The notes below the pieces were generated by a model. The model was not told the DNA's origin. It worked only from the letters and a program-made list of their open reading frames with translations, and made no database searches. From CAYLLT01 sp964591605 (lineage in GTDB: Bacteria > Planctomycetota > Phycisphaerae > UBA1845 > PWPN01), in assembly GCA_964591605.1 (NCBI GenBank), contig CAZQEN010000187.1, positions 1-14,469 on the forward strand: DNA of 14,469 bases, read 5' to 3'. Made by a program: the position numbers and the translations under genes. Positions 1-5,861 of this stretch are shown piece by piece. The first letter of the stretch is position 1; each line of letters opens with the position of its first letter.

Positions 1-636
1 CGTCGTGGGCGTCAGGCGGGCCTCGAAGAGGAGGCCGGCCCCCGCGTCGACGCACGCGCCCGGCACGTCGAGCGCGACCGGCGCGGGCGCCGGCGGGGCC
101 TCGGCCGGAGCGCGCGAGACGACCACGAGGCGCTCGCCCGTGACCACGCGCCGGATGTCGATCTGCGAGGCGGGCAGGAACACCGGCACGCCGATATCGA
201 CGAGCAGGCCGCCCTTGATCTTGCGCATCACGCGGCCCTTGACGTCGTCGCCCTCGTTGGCGGTCTGAACGATGCGCTGCCAGTTGAGGATGCGGTCGGC
301 CTTGCGTTTGCTGAGCTGTACCAGGCCGCTGTCGGATTCGACGGACTCGAGCCACACGTCGATTTCGTCGCCGGGGTCGATCGCCGTGCGGTCGTCCCAC
401 TCGTTGACCGGGATGACCCCCTCGCTCTTGAGTCCGACGTCGACAACCACATCATCGCCGACGATGTCGACGATGCGGCCCTTGATGATGCTGCCGGACT
501 GGAAGTTACTGACGGTCTGGTCGAGGGTTGCGGCGATGGCCTCGTCGGTGGTGGCCGTGCCGAGGGCCTCGGCCAGCTCGCGGTCCAGCGAGACGTCATC
601 GAGCTGCAACGTGTTGATCAGATTGAAGTCTACCAT
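1..636 (-). CDS. rpsA: Ribosomal protein S1-like RNA-binding protein, N-terminal part (3' end beyond window)
   Basis: The gene starts at the ATG at 636 and runs off the left edge, leaving 212 codons without a stop. S1 OB-fold repeats bind mRNA on the 30S subunit. Residues 1-47 are an acidic leader. Residues 48-115 form the first S1 repeat (IIKGRIVDIVGDDVVVDVG, then KSEGVIPVNEW), ending in the usual LSKRKA. A second repeat starts near residue 130 with VKGRVMRKIKGGLLVDIG and FLPASQIDIRR, as in bacterial S1. After residue 163 the expected rest of that repeat (an IG...CKIL...RNVVLSRR-type stretch) is missing. A proline- and alanine-rich sequence follows to the window edge. The frame stays open there with G or C at nearly all third positions. 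A purine-rich AGGAA lies about 8 bases before the ATG. S1 identity is firm for residues 1-163; the tail may be a domain change, a fusion or a chimeric join. Confidence 0.85.
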   Translation of the reverse strand, partial: MVDFNLINTLQLDDVSLDRELAEALGTATTDEAIAATLDQTVSNFQSGSIIKGRIVDIVGDDVVVDVGLKSEGVIPVNEWDDRTAIDPGDEIDVWLESVESDSGLVQLSKRKADRILNWQRIVQTANEGDDVKGRVMRKIKGGLLVDIGVPVFLPASQIDIRRVVTGERLVVVSRAPAEAPPAPAPVALDVPGACVDAGAGLLFEARLTPTT

Positions 637-792
637 TCGTTCCTGCTGTTCTTTTCGGGTTTTCGGAGAGAAACGGGCTTTGACGTGAAGCTGTCACTCT
701 CTGCGACGGCGGGTGACGGAATGCCGCCAGCCATCTGGGCCGCTCGGCCGCGCCGCGCGAACACCGCGCCGGTCCTTCGTGCCGAGTCGTGT

Positions 793-822
793 AATATAGG
801 CGAAAGAGGTTCGGATTTCCAA
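793..822 (-). promoter_or_regulatory. Probable sigma-70 type promoter of the S1 gene
   Basis: On the minus strand, TTGGAA (822-817) and TATATT (798-793) are separated by 18 bases and lie in an AT-rich island of otherwise GC-rich DNA. Transcription would start near 786, giving a leader of about 150 bases before the ATG at 636. The same island reads TAATAT on the plus strand (792-797), so it may also serve the divergent gene at 927. Confidence 0.55.
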
Positions 823-850
823 ACGGCGGATATGCCACCTGGACCCGGGC

Positions 851-877
851 CCTGAACGCGGTTCTCCGCTTTTCAGG
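851..877. repeat. Interrupted hairpin between divergent genes
   Basis: CCTGAA (851-856) pairs with TTCAGG (872-877), and inside it GCGG (858-861) pairs with CCGC (866-869) around a TTCT loop. On the plus strand it lies in the probable leader of the gene at 927. No T-run follows, and no gene upstream needs a terminator here, so a leader structure or protein site is more likely. The role is unknown. Confidence 0.4.
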
Positions 878-926
878 CGAGGTGGGTGTGCTCCTCCAGG
901 GGTCGGACCGAGATCAGAGGCCGTGA

Positions 927-1655
927 ATGGGACATTGGACGCAGCCTCGATGGTGGCGGCGGCTGAAGTGGATCGTGCTGGGCACGGCAGGGGTGGGCGT
1001 TCTGGCCCTCGTCGCGGCATGGTTGGCCGTTCAGCACATCCCCGGCTGGTATCGACCCGCGGTCGTGCGCGAGGCGGAGATCGACCGCGTGCGCAACGAC
1101 TTCTCGCACCAGTACGACCGGTTCAGCGGCGCGCTCAACGAGGCCCGGCAGCCGTTCCAATACTGGGTGACGCAGCAGCAGATCGGCGAATGGCTCGCCA
1201 TCGCCGAACACATCTGGCCGCTGTCGCGTCACTGGCTGCCGGCGATGGTCTCAGAGCCGTGTGTGGTGCTGGAGCCCGGCGCGATCCGGGTGGCCGCGAC
1301 GTATCGCTCGGGCTCGCTCTCGGCGGTGGCGAGTGCGCGGCTGCTGGTGGACGGACGGGGTGACGGCGTCTGGGTGAAACTGGATTCGCTGCAGGTCGGC
1401 TCGTTGCCGCTGCCGGTGTCCAGCGTGCGCGAATGGCTCGAGCGCCTGGACGCAGGGCTCTGGCCGTCTGGACAGATCAGCAAGTACCAGAGACTGCCCG
1501 AGCGGCTCCCGCCGCTCACGGATCTTCTCAACCCCAATGGGATGCGGCTGCCCAACTCATTCAAGTGGACCAACCCCAAACGCGCATTCTGGATCTACGA
1601 GCTGAAGGTGGAGCCCGATGCCATCGTCGCTACGGTCGAGCCGCTCATGAACTGA
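927..1655 (+). CDS. Membrane-anchored protein of unknown function
   Basis: I do not recognise a named family. The 242-residue product has a short basic N-terminus (WWRRLKW) and one hydrophobic segment at about residues 16-38, so it is probably a single-pass protein with its bulk outside the cytoplasm. The rest is soluble, with alternating hydrophobic stretches (CVVLEPGAIRVAATY, VWVKLDSLQVGSLPLPVSSV) that suggest beta strands. A membrane anchor, a helical part with a W-x-T-x2-Q-I-x2-W pattern, and then beta strands recalls YpmS/DUF2140- or DUF2993-type anchored proteins, but this is only a resemblance. The ATG at 927 is chosen because AGAGG (916-920) lies 6 bases before it. It is divergent from the S1 gene and convergent with the gene ending at 1769. 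The short 1656-1768 spacer shows nothing convincing. Confidence 0.8.
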   Translation: MGHWTQPRWWRRLKWIVLGTAGVGVLALVAAWLAVQHIPGWYRPAVVREAEIDRVRNDFSHQYDRFSGALNEARQPFQYWVTQQQIGEWLAIAEHIWPLSRHWLPAMVSEPCVVLEPGAIRVAATYRSGSLSAVASARLLVDGRGDGVWVKLDSLQVGSLPLPVSSVREWLERLDAGLWPSGQISKYQRLPERLPPLTDLLNPNGMRLPNSFKWTNPKRAFWIYELKVEPDAIVATVEPLMN

Positions 1656-1768
1656 TGACCGGATGTTGCCGCGAGTCCGACCCGCAGGTCGCCGGCGAGA
1701 CTCCACGGCCATCGCCCCCAAGTCAGGTGATGTGAGTCCGGGGGATCCTGCGGCCGGATCGATCGGAA

Positions 1769-2143
1769 TCAGGCGATCCGCGTGACCCGGCCCTCATGGC
1801 CGATCCCTGTCGCGTCGATCACCAGTTGTCCCCGAAGAACCTGGCCTGAGCAGCCGACGACCCAACGGTCCTGACCTTGCTGCATGAACCGATACGTTCC
1901 CGCGTCCACGCGCTGCACGTATCCGCGATCCCCGGAAACGGGCCCTTCATACTCGAGGTAGGCGAGGCGGTGGTCGGAAATCCGTCGGGCCAGGATGCTC
2001 GCGCCGACGGCGGCGAGGGACTGCGGTTGTACGGACAACTGCCACGTGGCGAGCACGCCATCGCGCTCCAGCATCAGGTCCCAGTGCTCGCCCTCGCGGG
2101 TGACGTGGTGAAGGACGACAAATCGCCGTTCGGGCTCAGACAT
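1769..2143 (-). CDS. Stand-alone LigD-type 3'-phosphoesterase domain protein
   Basis: The 124-residue product matches the phosphoesterase (PE) domain of bacterial DNA ligase D, which trims 3'-phosphate or ribonucleotide ends during end joining. The start of the domain is visible as FVVLHHVTREGEHWDLMLE, followed by DGVLATWQL. A second core follows as DHRLAYLEYEGPVSGDRGY. Compared with the Pseudomonas LigD motif, the His (13, possibly 12), His20, Asp22, His58 and Tyr62 positions are kept. The Arg two residues after the Asp is Met24, and there is one extra residue between the first His and the Asp. No polymerase or ligase domain is attached. A longer in-frame start at 2254 exists, but it overlaps the divergent lipoprotein gene and adds unrelated sequence. 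The ATG at 2143 starts just before the domain and lies 7 bases after a TAGAAT box, suggesting a leaderless transcript. Whether it is still catalytic is unknown. Confidence 0.8.
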   Translation of the reverse strand: MSEPERRFVVLHHVTREGEHWDLMLERDGVLATWQLSVQPQSLAAVGASILARRISDHRLAYLEYEGPVSGDRGYVQRVDAGTYRFMQQGQDRWVVGCSGQVLRGQLVIDATGIGHEGRVTRIA

Positions 2144-2150
2144 TGGATCG

Positions 2151-2156
2151 ATTCTA
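2151..2156 (-). promoter_or_regulatory. -10 box placed for a leaderless transcript
   Basis: TAGAAT on the minus strand is followed by exactly 7 bases and then the ATG at 2143. Transcription would then start at or next to the A of the ATG. No Shine-Dalgarno sequence fits between. No good -35 hexamer is visible 15-19 bases upstream. Confidence 0.45.
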
Positions 2157-2246
2157 GCCGATAGAAGGGCTTGAAGTACCCATGGGCCGGAGTTAGCATG
2201 CCGGTCACAAGGATGTAGCTCGCCCATGGCCTCGGAGGCCCTCACG

Positions 2247-2963
2247 ATGTCCACTCTGATTCATCCTCGGCGCTTCATCGCACTGTCAGTCTTCGTCTCC
2301 GTCCTGATACTGTCAACCGCGTGTACGCCCGACGTGACGGACATCCGGGAGCAGGGCGTTGCCCAGTTCCGGGCCCGGCAGTACCTGGAGTCGACGGCCA
2401 CTCTGCGGCATGTCCTGGAGTTGGCCCCCAACGACGCCCAGGCGAACTACTACATGGCCCTCAACTACCGGGCGAATGCCGATCAGAAGTTCAAACAGGG
2501 AGATGTGGTGGCCGCGCGGCGCGAACTCGATACGGCCATCGTGTACTTTTCGCAGGCGATCAAGACCTGGCCCAATTACATGGCTGCCGTGGCCGCCAAG
2601 AACGAAGCCTTCGAACTGCGCGGCAAGTATGACGAGGCGATCGCGACGGCCCAGCGCGTCGCGGACAACAACCGCGGCATTGCCGAACATTATGTCTTCC
2701 TGGGCAACGAGTACCGCGATCGCGGCGACTACGACAACGCCCTGCGGGCCTACAAACTGGCCCTGTCGACGGATCCGAACAGCGCGCAGGCCTACGATGC
2801 CATGGGCCAGCTCTACGCCCGCATCGGCGATGAAGCTCTGGCGTCGGATGCATTCCGGCGGGCGGGCGAGATTGGCACGGGCCGCGGCGTGACGTATGAG
2901 ACGGCTGCTTCACCCACGACACCCCCACAGGATCGTCCCCGCCCGACCCGCACCACCGAATGA
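2247..2963 (+). CDS. TPR-repeat lipoprotein
   Basis: The 238-residue product has a lipoprotein signal: basic residues (HPRR), a hydrophobic stretch (FIALSVFVSVLILSTA) and a Cys in LSTAC, about residue 26 of this start. The lipobox is acceptable but not ideal, with Ser at -3. The mature part is almost wholly tetratricopeptide repeats, roughly four or five. Examples are the pair around ARQYLESTATLRHVLELAPN, one at GKYDEAIATAQRVADNN and one at GDYDNALRAYKLALSTDPNS. The C-terminal 30 residues are Pro/Thr/Arg-rich and probably disordered. TPRs bind proteins, so an envelope scaffold role is likely, but the partner cannot be told. An ATG at 2226 is in frame, but GGAGG (2234-2238) lies 8 bases before the ATG at 2247, so the later start is preferred. 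It is divergent from the LigD-like gene. Confidence 0.88.
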   Translation: MSTLIHPRRFIALSVFVSVLILSTACTPDVTDIREQGVAQFRARQYLESTATLRHVLELAPNDAQANYYMALNYRANADQKFKQGDVVAARRELDTAIVYFSQAIKTWPNYMAAVAAKNEAFELRGKYDEAIATAQRVADNNRGIAEHYVFLGNEYRDRGDYDNALRAYKLALSTDPNSAQAYDAMGQLYARIGDEALASDAFRRAGEIGTGRGVTYETAASPTTPPQDRPRPTRTTE

Positions 2964-3135
2964 CACCGAACCTGACCGGTGGAGTGGCATAAGGTTAATC
3001 CAGATAAGAAGATACGGTGCACCAGGCCGTGCCCTCCGGGACTTGGCCCGGTTGTTGCGCCTGGGCCTGGAGCCGCTGGAAGGCTGTCTGGGTGCCCCCC
3101 GATCAATGGCGGGAAAAGGGGCGGCCAAAGTTTTA

Positions 3136-3141
3136 TATAAT
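3136..3141 (+). promoter_or_regulatory. -10 box (TATAAT) upstream of the ROK kinase gene
   Basis: A perfect TATAAT stands in a short AT-rich stretch within the 313-base gap 2964-3276. No convincing -35 hexamer is seen 16-18 bases upstream. Transcription would start near 3148 and give a leader of about 130 bases. The rest of the gap holds a weak GC-rich inverted repeat (CCGGG...CCCGG near 3044) and no gene that I can support. Confidence 0.5.
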
Positions 3142-3187
3142 CTCATTTGGTTCCCGCTCGAATCCCCTGTACGATGATGGTGGCCCG

Positions 3188-3206
3188 TCGACGCCTGGAG
3201 CGTCGA
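3188..3206 (+). repeat. Perfect 7-bp hairpin in the leader of the ROK gene
   Basis: TCGACGC (3188-3194) and GCGTCGA (3200-3206) are perfect complements around a 5-base loop. The hairpin lies between the -10 box at 3136 and the GTG at 3277, with no T-run after it. It could be an operator or an mRNA leader structure. Confidence 0.45.
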
Positions 3207-3276
3207 TAGGCGGTGAGCACCGTTCTGCGGTATGAACGGACAGCGAATGGTCTGAGGCTCTTGTGGGACACCAGCG

Positions 3277-4266
3277 GTGAACGAGACGTGCGCGATCGGT
3301 GTGGATATGGGCGGCCAGAGCGTCAAGCTCGCCCTGGTCGATGAGTCGGGTGTGATACATCTCAGGCGGCAGGTGGCCATGGATCCGACGCGATCCGCGG
3401 ACGCCATTGCTCTGCTCCTGATCGAGGAAGTGGAGCAGCTCCTGGGCACTGTGAAACTGAAGGGTTTCGCCCCGTCGGCGGTCGGCATCGTCATGCCGGG
3501 CTACATGGATGTGGGGCGGACCAAGCTCCTCTTTGCCGCAAACCTGCCCACACTCAACGGGACCGATTTCCTATCGACCGTTAAAGCGGGGATTGACATG
3601 CCGGTCGCCTTCGATGCGGACTGCAACGCGGCCGCGTTCGGAGAGTACCACTTCGGCGCCGGACGCGGGGTGGACCGCCTGATCGTCGTGACCGTCGGGA
3701 CGGGCATCGGCGGGGCGGTCATGATCCAGGGGCGGATCCTGCGCCTGTGGAATCACATCTCCGGCAGCCTGGGCCACGTGATCGTGGACGCCAAGGGCAT
3801 CCGCTGCAGTTGCGGCGGGCGGGGCTGCGTGGAGACGGTGGCCTCCGGCCCGGCGATCGAGAAACTGGCCACCGAACTGGCGGCCGCCGAGCCCGATTCC
3901 TACCTGGCCCAGCTCCTGGCGGAGAACGGACGGCTCACCGGCCGCGAGATCCGCATGGCCCTCGAACAGAACGACGGCCCCGCCACCCGGGTGATGCGGG
4001 AGTGCGGGTGGTGGCTGGGAGCGGCCGTCGCGTCGTGGTCGGTCATTTATTGCCCGGAACTGGTTCTGATTGGGGGCGGAATCGCCGCCCTGGGCGAGCC
4101 GCTCCTGGAAGCGGTCCGCGAAGGCCTGCGCGACGTGGGCCAGCCGCATACCACCCGCAACGTCCGCGTCGCGGCGGCGGCCCTGGGGCCCGACGCCGGC
4201 ATGGTCGGCGCGGCCGCCATGGTCATGCCCCACAAACTCCCCGAGAACGGCGCCGAAATCGAATAG
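3277..4266 (+). CDS. ROK-family sugar kinase
   Basis: The 329-residue product has the full ROK kinase layout, so it probably phosphorylates a hexose with ATP in the cytoplasm. The N-terminal phosphate loop is GVDMGGQSVKLALVD (8-22). The catalytic Asp is D115 in FDADCNAAAFGE. A second ATP loop is GTGIGGAV (141-148). The zinc site is H167, C177, C179 and C184 (CSCGGRGC), and LVLIGGGIA is near 263-271. The family's sugar-binding GE-x-GH motif reads GSLGH, with Ser164 in place of Glu, so the substrate may differ from glucose or N-acetylmannosamine. No helix-turn-helix is fused, so it is an enzyme rather than a ROK repressor. It starts with GTG; GGGA lies about 8 bases upstream and no better start exists. 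The mutarotase and symporter genes follow on the same strand, pointing to sugar use. Confidence 0.88.
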   Translation: MNETCAIGVDMGGQSVKLALVDESGVIHLRRQVAMDPTRSADAIALLLIEEVEQLLGTVKLKGFAPSAVGIVMPGYMDVGRTKLLFAANLPTLNGTDFLSTVKAGIDMPVAFDADCNAAAFGEYHFGAGRGVDRLIVVTVGTGIGGAVMIQGRILRLWNHISGSLGHVIVDAKGIRCSCGGRGCVETVASGPAIEKLATELAAAEPDSYLAQLLAENGRLTGREIRMALEQNDGPATRVMRECGWWLGAAVASWSVIYCPELVLIGGGIAALGEPLLEAVREGLRDVGQPHTTRNVRVAAAALGPDAGMVGAAAMVMPHKLPENGAEIE

Positions 4267-4304
4267 CCCCGCGCCCCGCAGTGGATGAAGCGTCTCACTT
4301 CCGG

Positions 4305-4310
4305 CTAGAA
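4305..4310 (+). promoter_or_regulatory. Possible -10 box (TAGAAT) before the mutarotase gene
   Basis: TAGAAT lies in the 220-base space between the ROK and mutarotase genes. No clear -35 hexamer goes with it. The leader to the ATG at 4487 would be about 170 bases and includes small palindromes such as GGCGATCGCC. This is weak support for the mutarotase having its own transcript. Confidence 0.28.
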
Positions 4311-4486
4311 TGCCCGCCGAGCCCATGGGTCGCCCCCGGTGCGAGGGCGCCCCAGGAGACGGCGATCGCCCGAGGCGACGCGAGGCGGTCCCGACCGGGC
4401 TCACATCCGTTCGCTCAGACTGGCATGCCGCCGCATCGCGAAACCGATGTGCGATCCGGCCGTGCCGCACGTTGAAAGGGAAACAG

Positions 4487-5644
4487 ATGAGGATTCCGCA
4501 TGGCATGGGAGTGGTGCTGTCCATCTCGACCGCGCTGCTGGCGGCCGGATGCGCCAGCCAGGGTGAGAAATGGGGAGCAGAAGTCGTGGCCCAGGATGTC
4601 AAACCGTTCGGCAGTGTCGAGGGCAAGCCGGTGCGACTCTATACGCTGACCAACAACAACGGCATGCGGGCGGACATCACGAACTACGGCGGCATCGTGG
4701 TGCGGCTGATCGTGCCCGACAGGAGCGGCACATTCGAGGATGTCGTTCTGGGCTTCGACGATCTGGAGGGCTACCTGAAGGGCCATCCCTACTTCGGCGC
4801 GATCGTCGGGCGCTACGGAAACCGCATCGCCGGCGGCAGGTTCACCCTGGACGGCAAGACCTACACCCTCGCCCGCAACAACCCGCCCAATGAGCCTGTC
4901 AACGCGCTGCACGGCGGCCTGAAGGGATTCGACAAGGTGGTGTGGGACGTCGAGGAATCGGGGCGGACGCAGCTCAAGCTGCACTACCGCAGCGCGGACG
5001 GTGAAGAGGGATACCCTGGCAATCTCGATGTACACGTCACGTACACGCTGACCCACGACAATGAGCTGAAGATCGACTACCTCGCGATGACGGACAAGCC
5101 GACGCCGGTCAATCTGACCAACCACAGCTACTTCAACCTGGCCGGCCAGGGCAAGGGCGATATTCTGGGGCACGAGCTGATGATCGATGCCGACCGGTAC
5201 ACCCCCGTTGACAAGACCCTCATTCCCACCGGGGTCCTCGCGCCGGTGGAGGGGACGCCGTTCGATTTCCGCAAGCCAGTGACCATCGGGGCCCGGATCA
5301 ACGCGGATCACGAGCAGATCAGATTCGGCGGCGGATACGATCACAACTACGTGCTGAACCGGCGCGGGAAAGGGCTCGAGCGACTGATTCGCGTCTATGA
5401 GCCCGGCAGCGGGCGAATCATGGAGGTCTCGACCACGGAGCCCGGCGTTCAGTTCTACACCGGCAACTTCCTCGACGGCACCCTCACCGGAAAGCAGGGC
5501 AGGGTCTACAAGCACCGGTACGGCTTCTGCCTGGAGACCCAGCATTTCCCGGATTCGCCGAACCATCCGGATTTCCCCTCGACGATCCTGCCGCCCGGCG
5601 AGGCGTACAGGACGACAACGGTGTACAAGTTTTCGGTCAAATGA
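4487..5644 (+). CDS. galM: Lipoprotein aldose 1-epimerase (galactose mutarotase)
   Basis: The 385-residue product is a complete aldose 1-epimerase, which interconverts alpha and beta anomers of galactose or glucose. The motifs occur in order: ITNYGGIVVRLIVPD, GRYGNRI (108-114), NALHGG with H142, TNHSYFNLAG with H213, GYDHNYVL with D285, and CLETQHFPDSPNHP with E350. The spacing fits the two catalytic His, the Asp and the general-base Glu of known GalM proteins. The N-terminus is a lipoprotein signal ending in LLAAGC, so the enzyme is probably anchored in the envelope. There it would supply the right anomer to the symporter encoded downstream. A longer in-frame ATG at 4310 adds 59 unlikely residues. 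AAGGG 6 bases before the ATG at 4487, and the signal peptide starting there, decide the start. Confidence 0.92.
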   Translation: MRIPHGMGVVLSISTALLAAGCASQGEKWGAEVVAQDVKPFGSVEGKPVRLYTLTNNNGMRADITNYGGIVVRLIVPDRSGTFEDVVLGFDDLEGYLKGHPYFGAIVGRYGNRIAGGRFTLDGKTYTLARNNPPNEPVNALHGGLKGFDKVVWDVEESGRTQLKLHYRSADGEEGYPGNLDVHVTYTLTHDNELKIDYLAMTDKPTPVNLTNHSYFNLAGQGKGDILGHELMIDADRYTPVDKTLIPTGVLAPVEGTPFDFRKPVTIGARINADHEQIRFGGGYDHNYVLNRRGKGLERLIRVYEPGSGRIMEVSTTEPGVQFYTGNFLDGTLTGKQGRVYKHRYGFCLETQHFPDSPNHPDFPSTILPPGEAYRTTTVYKFSVK

Positions 5645-5705
5645 TGCGGTACACCGGTGCGAGGCGTGATCTGAGGGGATGTCACCCCTGATTGAACCAG
5701 GGTGG

Positions 5706-5717
5706 CCGGTCGACCGG
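5706..5717. repeat. 12-bp perfect palindrome
   Basis: CCGGTCGACCGG reads the same on both strands. It lies 60 bases after the mutarotase stop, next to a small hairpin with AGGGG/CCCCT arms (5674-5689). It may be a protein-binding site or part of the downstream repeat cluster. Confidence 0.35.
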
Positions 5718-5730
5718 ATCTGAGGGTTTG

Positions 5731-5832
5731 CAGGTATTGCCTGATTTGCCCTCTCAGGGCGTAGGGATTGTCTCGTTCACGGTACCGAGGGCGTTGCCCT
5801 CGGCTGATTTGGGTTAAACCTTCGGTCTGAAG
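5731..5832. repeat. REP-like hairpin cluster between mutarotase and symporter genes
   Basis: Four hairpins lie in about 100 bases: CAGG/CCTG (5731-5743), GCCCT/AGGGC (5748-5760), a perfect 8-bp stem CCGAGGGC/GCCCTCGG with a 3-base loop (5785-5803), and CTTC/GAAG (5820-5832). The strong stem and the phrase after it (CTGATTTGGG) resemble repeated intergenic elements I know from planctomycete genomes. That they are multicopy here cannot be shown from one window. The cluster could stop or attenuate transcription, or stabilise mRNA ends. Confidence 0.6.
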
Positions 5833-5861
5833 AATCGTCGACATCATTTCGAGATCACATC

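Noticed and set aside
1744..1760. GATCC/GGATC inverted repeat as a terminator between convergent genes
   Set aside because: The stem is only 5 bp, has a 7-base loop and no T-run.
2144..2254. Longer N-terminus for the LigD-like protein from 2254
   Set aside because: It overlaps the divergent lipoprotein start, adds sequence outside the domain and would read through the TAGAAT box.
3140..3180. A tRNA T-arm-like stretch (CTCGAATCCCC)
   Set aside because: No matching acceptor, D or anticodon arms could be folded around it.
3571..4626. 351-codon open frame on the minus strand
   Set aside because: It is antisense to the ROK kinase gene and continues through intergenic DNA without a ribosome site or motif.
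4415..5566. 383-codon open frame on the minus strand
   Set aside because: It is antisense to the mutarotase gene and has no recognisable domain.
5506..5847. 113-codon frame on the minus strand after the mutarotase gene
   Set aside because: It is a translation of the hairpin cluster (ISRGQRPRYRE) plus antisense mutarotase sequence, typical of repeats mistaken for genes.
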